NCBI RefSeq assembly: GCF_900111155.1
Contig: NZ_FOGG01000004.1
Coordinates: 62,001-126,000 of the forward strand
Origin: Pedobacter rhizosphaerae
GTDB taxonomy: Bacteria > Bacteroidota > Bacteroidia > Sphingobacteriales > Sphingobacteriaceae
Direction: 5' to 3'
Length of the DNA stretch: 64,000 nucleotides
Numbering within the stretch: position 1 is the stretch's first letter; each line of letters starts with the position of its first letter. The notes beneath the pieces are model-generated. The model saw only the letters and a list, made by a program, of their open reading frames with translations. It did no database searches and was not told the DNA's origin. Shown here piece after piece: positions 8,543 through 16,898 of this stretch. Made by a program: the position numbers and the translations under genes.

Positions 8543-10429
8543 ATGAGCATACAAGAAAAAGGAAATATTTCGATTCACACTGAGAATATCTTCCCAATAA
8601 TTAAGAAATTTTTATACTCTGATAATGAGATTTTTCTTCGCGAGTTAGTTTCAAATGCAGTTGATGCCGTTCAAAAAATTAAAAGACTTGGTTCGCTGGG
8701 TCAGTTTAATGGCGAAGTTGGCGCTCCATTGGTACAGGTTGCGGTAGATAAAGACAAGAAAACCATCACCATTAGCGATAATGGATTGGGAATGACTGCG
8801 GAAGAGATCAAGAAATATATTAATCAGGTAGCTTTCTCTGGTGCAAGCGAGTTTGTAGAGAAGTTTAAAGATGCAAAAGATGCCAATGAAATTATCGGTA
8901 AATTTGGATTAGGCTTCTACTCGGCTTTTATGGTTGCTGATTTAGTTGAGATTGAAACTTTATCTTTCCAGGAAGGTGCTGAGCCTGCGCGTTGGGTATG
9001 TGATGGAAGTACTGAATTTGAAATTACAGAAGGGCACAGAACTACACGTGGTACCGATATCATCCTTCATGTGAACAAAGATTCTGAAGAATTCTTAGAA
9101 AACCATAAGTTACAGGAGATTTTAGATAAATACGCTAAATTTTTACCTGTTCCAATTAAATTTGGAACTAAAACAGAATCTGAGGAGGACGGAGAAGATG
9201 CAGAAGGTAAAAAGCAATATAAAGATGTTGAAGTAGACAACATTATCAATACCACAAATCCAATCTGGACTAAAGCACCTGCAGATTTGTCAGATGAAGA
9301 TTATTTAAATTTCTATCGCGAATTATATCCTTTTAGCGAGGAGCCATTATTCTGGATTCATCTTAATGTAGATTATCCTTTCAATTTAACAGGGGTTTTA
9401 TATTTCCCTAAATTGAAAAATGATTTTGAGATGCAACGTAATAAGATTAAGCTTTTCTCTCGTCAAGTGTTTATTACCGATGAGGTGAAAGACATTGTTC
9501 CTGAGTTCTTAATGTTACTTCACGGTGTTATTGATTCTCCTGACATTCCATTAAACGTTTCGCGTAGCTTCTTACAAGCCGACAGTAACGTTAAAAAGAT
9601 CAATAACTACATCACTAAGAAGGTTGCTGATAAGTTAGCTGAATTATTTGCGAAAGACCGTAAGGCATACGAGGACAAATGGAAAGACATTGGTTTGTTT
9701 GTTAAGTACGGAATGATTAGTGAAGAAAAATTCTATGACAAGGCCAAGGATTTTGCTTTGGTAGGAAATACCAAGAATGAATTATTCACGCTTCCTGAAT
9801 ATAAAGAAAAGGTTTCAGCGCTTCAAACAGATAAAAACGGAACGGTTGTTTATTTATACACCAATGACGCAGCTAAACAAGATGCCTTTATTCAATCGGC
9901 AAATAAGAAGGATTACGACGTATTGGTTCTTGATTCTCCAATTGATAATCACTTCATCAATCAGTTAGAACAAAAATTAGAAAAAACTTCCATTAAGCGG
10001 GTAGATTCTAGTGTTGCCGATAAATTGATAGAAAAAGATGAGCAATTAGAACATGTTTTAACTGAGGATCAGGTTAAAGAAGTAACAGAGATTTTCCAAA
10101 AAGCAATTACCAAACCTGGAATGCAGGTAGAAATTGTTGCGTTACATCCGGAGGAGCTTCCAGTTACCATAACCATGGACGAGTTTATGCGTAGGATGAA
10201 GGATATGGCTGCCATGGGTGGTGGCATGGGCTTTTACGGTCAGATGCCCGACAGTTATAAAGTAGCCATAAACGGTAACCACAAGTTGATTGGTAAAATA
10301 TTAAAAACTGAAGGTGAAGAGCAAAGCAATCTAGCAAAACAGGCTATTGATTTGGCTTTACTTGCTCAGGGCATGCTTACCGGATCGGAATTAACTGCTT
10401 TTGTGAGCAGAAGTGTTGAACTGATCTAG
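8543..10429 (+). CDS. htpG: Molecular chaperone HtpG (bacterial Hsp90)
   Basis: This 628-residue protein is the cytosolic Hsp90 chaperone, an ATP-driven homodimer that remodels client proteins. The N-terminal GHKL ATPase is intact: the catalytic E34 and Mg-ligand N38 in FLRELVSNAVDA, DNGLGM near residue 80, and IGKFGLGFYSAFMVAD near residue 120. The middle domain contains the catalytic-loop region LNVSRSFLQ, in which the arginine completes the ATP site. The C-terminal dimerisation domain is present and, as in other bacteria, there is no MEEVD tail. The length matches the family. It is monocistronic, followed by a terminator at about 10.45 kb. Confidence 0.98.
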   Translation: MSIQEKGNISIHTENIFPIIKKFLYSDNEIFLRELVSNAVDAVQKIKRLGSLGQFNGEVGAPLVQVAVDKDKKTITISDNGLGMTAEEIKKYINQVAFSGASEFVEKFKDAKDANEIIGKFGLGFYSAFMVADLVEIETLSFQEGAEPARWVCDGSTEFEITEGHRTTRGTDIILHVNKDSEEFLENHKLQEILDKYAKFLPVPIKFGTKTESEEDGEDAEGKKQYKDVEVDNIINTTNPIWTKAPADLSDEDYLNFYRELYPFSEEPLFWIHLNVDYPFNLTGVLYFPKLKNDFEMQRNKIKLFSRQVFITDEVKDIVPEFLMLLHGVIDSPDIPLNVSRSFLQADSNVKKINNYITKKVADKLAELFAKDRKAYEDKWKDIGLFVKYGMISEEKFYDKAKDFALVGNTKNELFTLPEYKEKVSALQTDKNGTVVYLYTNDAAKQDAFIQSANKKDYDVLVLDSPIDNHFINQLEQKLEKTSIKRVDSSVADKLIEKDEQLEHVLTEDQVKEVTEIFQKAITKPGMQVEIVALHPEELPVTITMDEFMRRMKDMAAMGGGMGFYGQMPDSYKVAINGNHKLIGKILKTEGEEQSNLAKQAIDLALLAQGMLTGSELTAFVSRSVELI

Positions 10430-10450
10430 AAGACCAGAATATTGAATCTT

Positions 10451-10485
10451 AAAGCCTTGTGTTACAAAAAACACGGGGCTTTTTG
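10451..10485 (+). terminator. Terminator after htpG
   Basis: AAAGCCTTGTGTT pairs with AACACGGGGCTTT (two G-U pairs) around a short A-rich loop and is followed by T residues, 21 bp past the htpG stop. Confidence 0.85.
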
Positions 10486-10537
10486 TTGAAAAGGAGTGGA
10501 TTATTCAATGCGTGAATCAGGGAAAGGGTAGACACCA

Positions 10538-10572
10538 AAAAATAAAAGTCCCGATTAAAAATCGAGACTTAA
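10538..10572 (-). terminator. Terminator of the minus-strand HsdR-N-like gene
   Basis: On the minus strand AAGTCTCGAT and ATCGGGACTT form a stem with one mismatch around a T-rich loop, followed by a T-rich run. It lies about 45 bp past the stop codon of the 10617-11102 gene and faces the htpG terminator. Confidence 0.7.
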
Positions 10573-10616
10573 TACTGTAGAATTATACGGGAACTTTATA
10601 GATTAACTACTATCTT

Positions 10617-11102
10617 TTAGCCTACTGCTTTTTGATCAACATTAAAGAAATCTTTGTGTTCTTCGATCATTTTAGCAATAGTTGCTGCTTTTGTATCTGT
10701 TAAGGTAAATTCAAATGCTGGTTCTTGTTTCTTTTTAGATCTAACCATTTTATCGGTATAGAAACGATAAACCAATCCATTGGTTAATAAACCATATTTT
10801 GCTTTAGTTTTGCGGAAATACTTTGCCAATCTAGAATCATCCAGATCAAGATTTTCCTCGTGGTGCTTGCATTCCACTAAAATAGTTGGTTCGCCATCTT
10901 TCATGATGGTATAATCAACTTTCTTGCTTTTTTTAACGCCAAAATCCAATACCGCTTCTGATTGAACTTCAGAAGGATCAAAACCTAAAATTTGTATAAA
11001 AGGCATAACTAATGCGTTTCTGGTTAGATCTTCCGATTGTACCTGAGGAAGCATTTTTTTGATTCTTGTGGCAAATTGCCCGATTTCGTCTTTAAGCTCC
11101 AT
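10617..11102 (-). CDS. Stand-alone type I restriction HsdR N-terminal-domain protein (PD-(D/E)XK fold)
   Basis: This 161-residue protein matches the nuclease-like N-terminal domain of type I restriction subunit R (HSDR_N_2 type) without helicase or other domains. The PD-(D/E)XK residues are visible: D in KKVDYTIMKDG (near residue 83), then the E and K of ILVECKHH about 15 residues later. No HsdM, HsdS or methylase is near, so it is not a working restriction system here. Small stand-alone versions occur in Bacteroidota with unknown role. It is followed by a terminator and probably co-transcribed with the upstream unknown gene (28 bp gap). Nuclease activity is plausible but unproven. Confidence 0.85.
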   Translation of the reverse strand: MELKDEIGQFATRIKKMLPQVQSEDLTRNALVMPFIQILGFDPSEVQSEAVLDFGVKKSKKVDYTIMKDGEPTILVECKHHEENLDLDDSRLAKYFRKTKAKYGLLTNGLVYRFYTDKMVRSKKKQEPAFEFTLTDTKAATIAKMIEEHKDFFNVDQKAVG

Positions 11103-11130
11103 ATTTTTTGTGTCTTTTATAGTAGGGGAA

Positions 11131-11502
11131 TTAGTTCTTCAATTGGTACTGGCTAAAAACCTTGTTTGCTTTTTCAATAATCTGATCTAAGCTTTGTTTG
11201 TCAAAAAAATTACGATTTAGTAGCTCTATCATTTGAGATAAAGTTTTAACATCTTTGCTTTCCATTACGAATTGAAAACTTTTCAACCCGTCTTTAATAG
11301 CTTGCTGTACATAATTTCTAACGACAACAAAGGATGTTCTAAATTCGAAATCGCTTTCCATTCGCTCACCTAAACCATACAAGGACAATTTGTTATGTTC
11401 TTGTTGCATTTTCAAATACATATCTGCATTTATTCCCTGTTTCTGAAGTAGTTCTACATAGTAAACAGTATTTAACAAATACTCGTATGCCGTTGCTTTC
11501 AT
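11131..11502 (-). CDS. Conserved-looking hypothetical protein, 123 aa
   Basis: I do not recognise this protein. It is predicted to be mostly alpha-helical, soluble and charged, with no signal peptide, membrane segment or cysteine. It ends in a Lys/Gln-rich helix (IIEKANKVFSQYQLKN). The start ATG at 11502 is preceded by an AT-rich region. It lies 28 bp upstream of the HsdR-N-like gene on the same strand, so both are probably one transcript and may act together. Codon use looks like that of its neighbours. No function is proposed. Confidence 0.7.
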   Translation of the reverse strand: MKATAYEYLLNTVYYVELLQKQGINADMYLKMQQEHNKLSLYGLGERMESDFEFRTSFVVVRNYVQQAIKDGLKSFQFVMESKDVKTLSQMIELLNRNFFDKQSLDQIIEKANKVFSQYQLKN

Positions 11503-11851
11503 TTAGATGGATGTATCCTTTTCTTGTTTTGCTTCTTTTCTAAACCCAGTATTGTATGGCCTGTTTAATTTAATATCCACAGGCTACACAAGATTGGGCA
11601 GGCAGATGTTCTTAATTGACCGAAACATGCTCGCTCAATTAAATTGTAATTGTTTTTGGCAAACATTATAAAGTTTATAAAAAGAAATCAGAAGGATAAT
11701 TTTTTTACATGAACTCCGGTAAATATTACACGAAACCCTGAGTTTTTTTAGACAAAATGGTTTAGAATATTTTTTCTTCGCAAGAAAATTACATTGTTTT
11801 TTTATTTAACTTGCAGTGTAAACATTCCCCAAACATCATATTTAAAAAAAC
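11503..11851. other. Intergenic region between divergent genes, no gene seen
   Basis: This 349-base AT-rich stretch separates the minus-strand unknown gene from the plus-strand LytTR regulator. I see no convincing small gene, RNA or repeat. It must hold two divergent promoters, but I could not place a clean TTTG/TAnnTTTG pair for either gene. Confidence 0.5.
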
Positions 11852-12595
11852 ATGAATCTAAAATGCGTTGTTATTGACGATGAACAACATGCGATTGAGG
11901 TACTAACAGATCATATTGCAGAAATGCCAGGTTTAACAGTTTTTAAAACTTTCACCAGTCCGGTGCAAGCATTAACTGAGATTAGTATAGAGGATGATAT
12001 CGATATTCTTTTTATGGATATTGATATGCCTGGTATTAATGGACTGGAATTAGCTAAGAATATTCGCGAAAAAGCTAAATATCTTGTTTTTACCACTGCT
12101 CATCCAGATTATGCTTTGCAAGCATTTGATGTCCAATCTGACCAGTATTTACTTAAGCCAATCTCTTTTGCAAAATTTGCTTTAGGTGTTGACCGGATTT
12201 TGAAAAAGGAAGCTAACAGTACTAAAGCGGCTTCAAAGGAAGCGGAACAAACTGCAGCTCTTTATATCAAAGGCGACCATAAGTATGCTTTTTCCAATAT
12301 TGCCATTGATGAAATACTTTACATCAAAGCGTTACAGAACTACATTCAGATCATTACCAAATCGGAGTCTCATACAACTTACCTTACCTTGAAGGAAATT
12401 GAGAAAGCTTTGGAAAGCCACCCGTTTATTAGAGTTAACAAATCTAATATTGTGGCTAAATCGGCGATCAAAAAAGTAGATGGAAATATTATCCGTTTAG
12501 TAAACAATGAAATGATTCAGATTGGTGAAGGCTACAAAGAAGCTTTCTTCACCTATGTACAAAGCAGCTTACTAAAGTCGAATAGGAATCAGTAA
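11852..12595 (+). CDS. LytTR family response regulator
   Basis: This 247-residue protein has two domains: an N-terminal receiver (about 1-120) and a C-terminal LytTR DNA-binding domain (about 145-240). The receiver has acidic residues D9/D10 and phosphoacceptor D56 in LFMDIDMPGINGLE, and K near residue 105 in YLLKPIS. The LytTR part shows the typical KALQNYIQI, LKEIEKAL and FIRVNKSNIV segments. Members bind direct repeats upstream of target promoters and often control peptide, bacteriocin or cell-envelope genes. Its natural partner is the LytS-type kinase 277 bp downstream. A small minus-strand peptide gene lies between the two genes, which is unusual. Confidence 0.95.
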   Translation: MNLKCVVIDDEQHAIEVLTDHIAEMPGLTVFKTFTSPVQALTEISIEDDIDILFMDIDMPGINGLELAKNIREKAKYLVFTTAHPDYALQAFDVQSDQYLLKPISFAKFALGVDRILKKEANSTKAASKEAEQTAALYIKGDHKYAFSNIAIDEILYIKALQNYIQIITKSESHTTYLTLKEIEKALESHPFIRVNKSNIVAKSAIKKVDGNIIRLVNNEMIQIGEGYKEAFFTYVQSSLLKSNRNQ

Positions 12596-12596
12596 A

Positions 12597-12737
12597 TTAA
12601 AGGATTCCAATAGTTGCGTTTGAAATGATGGTGTGACCCATGTCGCCAGTATTGGTAGAAAAGTTATTTTGATTTTTAACATTTTTATAAACGAAAACTG
12701 TTTTCTTTGCAAGTTTGATAGTGTTTTGTGCTTTCAT
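12597..12737 (-). CDS. Candidate ribosomally made peptide precursor (RiPP), 46 aa, cysteine-free
   Basis: This small gene starts at ATG 12737 and stops at TAA 12597-12599. The product has a Lys-rich leader-like half (MKAQNTIKLAKKTVFVYKN), resembling leaders of Bacteroidota LanB substrates (inference), and a C-terminal half containing S27, T28, T30, T36, S39 and T42 in Asn/Gly/Ile-rich context, ending NATIGIL. There is no cysteine. It ends 1 bp from the convergent regulator stop and has a promoter-like sequence upstream. The LanB dehydratase lies 1.26 kb away on the same strand. The proposed role, a substrate whose Ser/Thr are dehydrated, rests on context and pattern. It could instead be a chance frame, because it is short. 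Confidence 0.6.
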   Translation of the reverse strand: MKAQNTIKLAKKTVFVYKNVKNQNNFSTNTGDMGHTIISNATIGIL

Positions 12738-12788
12738 GATATTATAAATTTAATTATTGTTGTTATTAATTTCTGTAAAGGTGCAGCA

Positions 12789-12820
12789 CAAAATTCATTG
12801 CCACTATTTTTTTACACAAA
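12789..12820 (-). promoter_or_regulatory. Candidate promoter of the peptide precursor
   Basis: On the minus strand a TTTG (12817-12820) is followed after 20 nt by GAATTTTG (12789-12796), one mismatch from TAnnTTTG. Initiation would fall about 45 nt before ATG 12737. The element overlaps the probable promoter region of the divergent sensor kinase, so the two could be regulated together. Confidence 0.45.
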
Positions 12821-12872
12821 CCCCTAATTTTAGCGGGTAAAAACCCATTTTAAATAGATTAACAGCTAAAAA

Positions 12873-14000
12873 ATGAACAGTTTAATGATCAAAACGTTTT
12901 ACAAAAAATATAAATTTCATCTCGTTGTTTGGGGTATTTACATCCTTTATGAAGTATTTCTGCTTGGTCTTTTCACCAATTCATTTAAACAACCTGGAAC
13001 CTATTTCATTATTTATTTAACTAATATTATTACATTCTATACGCACGCATTTTTCCTGAATAAGGTGTTAAGCAATAGTAACAGCACTTTCAAAATAATT
13101 AAGATCGCTGCACTTATTGTACTCGGGAGTTTAACTTACATTGCTTTGAGCTATGTCTTAGCTACCTCCTTTGCTAAAGTTGGAATCATTAAAGTTGAGG
13201 TACCAACTGAATTAAACAAAGCATTTATTCTGGCTTGTATTTACCGATCGTTATACTTCATTGGTTTCTCTACCGGTTATGTTTACATCATTCAATCGTT
13301 AAAAGAGAGAAGGAAAGTAGCTGTTTTGGAAAAACAGAATTTAGTTACGCAAATAGAAAAGCAGACCTTAGAAAATGATTTGGTTCAATCTCAAAATAAC
13401 TATCTACGTAGTCAGATCAATCCTCATTTTCTGTTCAACACGCTTAATTTCATCTATAATGATGCCCGTAAAAAAGCACCAATGGCAGCGGATGCCATTA
13501 TGAATCTGGCTGAAATGATGCGCTATGCACTCAAAAGACCAGAAGCATCTGAAATGGTTCCGCTTAGTGAGGAAATTGAGCAGATTGAACACCTTATCAA
13601 CTTACATAAACTGCGTACGGCAGACAATATCAACCTCGACCTTCAGGTTACTGGTGATTTATTTGGCCTGCGTTTTCCGCCCCTTATCCTCTTAACATTG
13701 GTAGAAAACATTTTTAAGCATGGAAATGTTTCACATTCAACACAGCCAGTTCAAATAAAAATTATTTACGAGAAGAATAACCTGAATATCACGACTATAA
13801 ACATGGTTAATGATGTTGCTAAAAAGCAAGTAGAAAGTCACCATGTGGGAATTGAAAACATCGATAAACGATTAAATAATTTTTATGGTGAAGAATATGT
13901 TTTTAGGTATTACAAAGATCCTCTTAACAGGTTTATTACTGAAATAGATGTAGCTGTTGTTAACCCTATGGCTAAGTTAAACAGACAGATGTTACCTTAG
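12873..14000 (+). CDS. LytS/YehU-type sensor histidine kinase
   Basis: This 375-residue membrane kinase belongs to the His_kinase (PF06580) family that pairs with LytTR regulators. Four hydrophobic segments span about residues 15-35, 43-65, 75-97 and 118-140. A coiled-coil linker follows (about 141-180), then the phosphoacceptor motif NPHFLFNTLNF with H185. The ATPase domain has PLILLTLVENIFKHG as its N box and HHVGIENIDKRL as a G box. There is no large extracellular sensor domain, so it probably senses through its membrane part. The gene is divergent from the peptide gene and converges with the LanB gene, overlapping its stop by 4 bp. It is the probable partner of the LytTR regulator at 11.85 kb. 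Confidence 0.94.
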   Translation: MNSLMIKTFYKKYKFHLVVWGIYILYEVFLLGLFTNSFKQPGTYFIIYLTNIITFYTHAFFLNKVLSNSNSTFKIIKIAALIVLGSLTYIALSYVLATSFAKVGIIKVEVPTELNKAFILACIYRSLYFIGFSTGYVYIIQSLKERRKVAVLEKQNLVTQIEKQTLENDLVQSQNNYLRSQINPHFLFNTLNFIYNDARKKAPMAADAIMNLAEMMRYALKRPEASEMVPLSEEIEQIEHLINLHKLRTADNINLDLQVTGDLFGLRFPPLILLTLVENIFKHGNVSHSTQPVQIKIIYEKNNLNITTINMVNDVAKKQVESHHVGIENIDKRLNNFYGEEYVFRYYKDPLNRFITEIDVAVVNPMAKLNRQMLP

Positions 14001-16795
14001 CCTATTGACATTTTTCTTTGCAAGCTTTTGAGCAAGAAATAATAGATAATCATTTCATGGCTACGTTGATTTTTGTTAAAAAGTCTGTTAACATGCATGT
14101 GTATTAAGTCACTAAACATTTTAGTTTTTCGGACTTCATCACATTTTCCTAACAAATTAATGAACGATTCTGTAAAGTCATTGTACTCCTCTGTTTGTAA
14201 TAAAGCAGCAACATTACTATCAGTTTTGAAAAATAGCTGATATTCTGCATTCAACTTTTTAAAATCACTTGCAGAGAGCTCATGTTCCTGATTAAAGGAA
14301 TCCGAGATCATCCTAACGACCTTAATAAACTCATAATTATCCAAAACTCCTGATTGATTGATTCTCATTGCCAGATCTATACAGATCTTATATTTGGAAA
14401 AATTATCTAGTTGATTTGCGATTACGGCTAACGTCCACTTACTATCTACAGTAAAATGGGATTCAGCGTCTTCAATTAAATTTGCACTATAACGTTCGAG
14501 TTCACGTGTGTAGGTTTTCACTTGAATATCTGAAACCAGGCCAGAATGGAGATAGCTCTCTAGCAGTTCTGTCAAATTAGAAATGAGCGTTTGTCCTTCT
14601 TGTATATCGTTTAATAAAACCCTTAACCTTAAATGATTTCCATTTTCATCATATCGAATAAAAAACCACTTATTAATATATTTCTCATTACTTACTAAGA
14701 AAGGCTCAATACATGCTATCAGTAATTGATCAGTACGTTGCTGATGACAAAATATTTCGAAATAAAGCCATTCACTTCCCGGAGGAAAAACACGTTTTAC
14801 CTCAGGCTCAGCCTGCTTAACAAGCGAAGGCCGGTAAATATTCTGGTTATTATAAATACTTAAAATATACTGTGCCAAATAGGGCTTCAATTCTTCATCT
14901 TTTACTACAGCGTATTGTGGCAGGTTAACTTCATCAACATAAACACTATCCTGTTTCTGCATGTACTGAATAAGGGCTACAATATCAGATACTTCATTCA
15001 ATGAAAAGCAGAGCGTTTGATCTGCAAGCCCTGTTTTAAAATGGGTAGAAATGCCTTTTTCAACTAACGCATTTCTACAATCATCGATAGGAATTGGTTT
15101 CTTATTAATCGGATCAAGAAAATCTTCTTTCTTTATTTTCCACTTTTTAGGGCTTATAACAATGTTTTGATATTGCAACCGGGGATAATAGTCTAAACCT
15201 GGGAATAAGCCATCCAGCGTGAGGGAAAGGTTATGATGTAGGCCATGATATTGAAGATCGCAAAGTAAGCGAAAAACAGAAAGATCGGAACGGGAATAGT
15301 TGTAAGCCGAAGCCATTCGTGGGATTAATCTTTTGTTTAATTTTTTAGACCTTAAAAATATTTCTGACCCAACAACAGAGATTTGTATATCATTTAAAGC
15401 TAAGGGGTTAGCTGAGGTATCGTAATTTAATATGGCGAGTTGGGCATCGTAAATCAGTTTACGTCTATTCACATTATCAACTCCAGTTTCAACCATATAG
15501 GCCACATCAAAAAACAAAACATCTGGATTTGCCGAATTTTCCATTTTAGCTATCTCGCTGGCATACCTTTCCACTTCATGATCTGCCATGCTAAATCTGC
15601 CTGTTAAAGCGTTTGCTGTTATGCCGCCGATTTGACCCGCATAAATCAAATCGTCTATAACCGACATGACTAAACTGGTAGAATTAGGGAGTGCTAAAGG
15701 ATTGGGGTTGACTGGCAAATCCAATTTGTTTAGAAAAATGACCTCCTGACCGAAAAAATTATTAGCATTTATATTTTTTTTAAATGCGTCTTTTAAGCGA
15801 TCCAATTCATTCTGTTTGTTTTGATCCCTATTATGAAGCTGTACAATAAAGTCATCGTTACCTTCTGCCTGCTCCAATTCATCATAACCTACCCCAACTT
15901 CAGGATCAAGTGCTGTTAACAAGGATATTTCTCGTTGCTCAAACTTCTTTCTAAATCGGGTTATAAATTTTTTTAAGGCATCGCGGTCATTATTGGGCAA
16001 TGTGCCTTGCAATAATTTCAGCAAACCAGGTATTGCATTAAACAATTTTCCATCAAGATTACCCTGCTTAACATTTCTTTGGGCAATGATATATTTCGGA
16101 AGGTTTTCCGCATCAATTTTTAACCGCTCAAAATAATCTTCTCCAATAATATTTGGATCATAGTTGCTAAAGAGCAGTTGTAAATCATGCATATCTTGCA
16201 ACAGATCAAAGAAGCCTTTTTGATCTTCATTAGCAATTCCCAGTTGATTAATTAATTCATTTATCCGGACAGGCTTAAGGCAGGCATCGAGAATACTTCT
16301 TACAAAGGCATCATCGTCCAACTCTGAAAGTTCAAAAGTTCCTTCATTACAAGTAATGTATCGGATGCTATCACTTACGAGGTAATAACTGCTATTGCTA
16401 AACAGAAAACAGTTTTTTTGGATAAGATCGCTAAACTGAAGATGAATATTGTTTTTAAATGGCCAATCAACGAGGCTGCGAATTTCTTCTTTTTTATTCA
16501 GGGTTATCGAATGGCTTCCAGGCCTTCCTTCGTTATTGAAAATACTAAAACTGGCAAAGGTGCCATAAGGTGTTGAGCGATATTTGGCCCTATTGAAATA
16601 TTTCCAAATGGTAAAGGAAACCTTTGGTGGAAGTGAGTGCAATTGATCGGCAGTTACATCTTTAATAACTTGGTAGAAAGCATCTGAAGAAATGGCAATA
16701 GCTTCCTTTAGTTCATCCCAACAATCTTCCAAATTAGCCTGATAGGGAAATTTGGGGGTCCTTAAAATTACTGTTGGGTGTATGTTCAGTTTCAT
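13997..16795 (-). CDS. Full-length LanB-type lantibiotic dehydratase
   Basis: At 932 residues it has the length and two-domain plan of class I lanthipeptide dehydratases. These glutamylate Ser/Thr of a precursor using Glu-tRNA and then eliminate glutamate to give dehydroamino acids. The glutamylation domain shows RAKYRSTPYGTFASFS (69-84), equivalent to the RSTPFG-type motif of NisB. The C-terminal elimination domain (SpaB_C, from about 668) opens with SEWLYFEIFCH and contains FIRYDENGNHLRLR (about 712-725). No LanC, protease or exporter is nearby. It has a separate strong promoter. The likely substrate is the 46-residue peptide at 12.6 kb. The family is clear, the product is unknown. Confidence 0.93.
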   Translation of the reverse strand: MKLNIHPTVILRTPKFPYQANLEDCWDELKEAIAISSDAFYQVIKDVTADQLHSLPPKVSFTIWKYFNRAKYRSTPYGTFASFSIFNNEGRPGSHSITLNKKEEIRSLVDWPFKNNIHLQFSDLIQKNCFLFSNSSYYLVSDSIRYITCNEGTFELSELDDDAFVRSILDACLKPVRINELINQLGIANEDQKGFFDLLQDMHDLQLLFSNYDPNIIGEDYFERLKIDAENLPKYIIAQRNVKQGNLDGKLFNAIPGLLKLLQGTLPNNDRDALKKFITRFRKKFEQREISLLTALDPEVGVGYDELEQAEGNDDFIVQLHNRDQNKQNELDRLKDAFKKNINANNFFGQEVIFLNKLDLPVNPNPLALPNSTSLVMSVIDDLIYAGQIGGITANALTGRFSMADHEVERYASEIAKMENSANPDVLFFDVAYMVETGVDNVNRRKLIYDAQLAILNYDTSANPLALNDIQISVVGSEIFLRSKKLNKRLIPRMASAYNYSRSDLSVFRLLCDLQYHGLHHNLSLTLDGLFPGLDYYPRLQYQNIVISPKKWKIKKEDFLDPINKKPIPIDDCRNALVEKGISTHFKTGLADQTLCFSLNEVSDIVALIQYMQKQDSVYVDEVNLPQYAVVKDEELKPYLAQYILSIYNNQNIYRPSLVKQAEPEVKRVFPPGSEWLYFEIFCHQQRTDQLLIACIEPFLVSNEKYINKWFFIRYDENGNHLRLRVLLNDIQEGQTLISNLTELLESYLHSGLVSDIQVKTYTRELERYSANLIEDAESHFTVDSKWTLAVIANQLDNFSKYKICIDLAMRINQSGVLDNYEFIKVVRMISDSFNQEHELSASDFKKLNAEYQLFFKTDSNVAALLQTEEYNDFTESFINLLGKCDEVRKTKMFSDLIHMHVNRLFNKNQRSHEMIIYYFLLKSLQRKMSIG

Positions 16796-16816
16796 ATTCG
16801 CATAAAGATGGAGCTA

Positions 16817-16846
16817 CAAATATAATTTTAAAAGCTTCATAACAAA
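16817..16846 (-). promoter_or_regulatory. Promoter of the LanB gene
   Basis: On the minus strand TTTG (16843-16846), an 18-nt spacer and TATATTTG (16817-16824) fit the Bacteroidota TTTG/TAnnTTTG promoter. Initiation near 16810 leaves a leader of only about 15 nt. The -33 box falls in the T-tract of the preceding terminator. Confidence 0.75.
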
Positions 16847-16875
16847 AAAGCCATCTCCTGTTTAGAAGATGGCTT
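16844..16875 (-). terminator. Terminator of the type IX secretion/adhesin operon
   Basis: A perfect 9-bp stem (AAGCCATCT with AGATGGCTT) with a 10-nt loop is followed on the minus strand by T6. It lies 24 bp past the stop of the OmpA-family gene and separates that operon from LanB. Confidence 0.9.
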
Positions 16876-16898
16876 ATCGGGACGTTAGATTATTGAAA

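Noticed and set aside
10617..11102. Type I restriction-modification system
   Set aside because: Only the HsdR N-terminal-type domain is present; HsdM, HsdS and the helicase part are missing.
11507..11680. Short plus-strand open frame in the region upstream of the LytTR regulator, checked as a second peptide precursor
   Set aside because: The sequence is not leader-like and it overlaps the expected promoter region of the divergent genes.
12633..12827. Plus-strand open frame over the peptide gene region
   Set aside because: Its product is Phe/Ile/Asn-rich without family features, it has no initiation context, and it lies opposite the better-supported minus-strand peptide gene.
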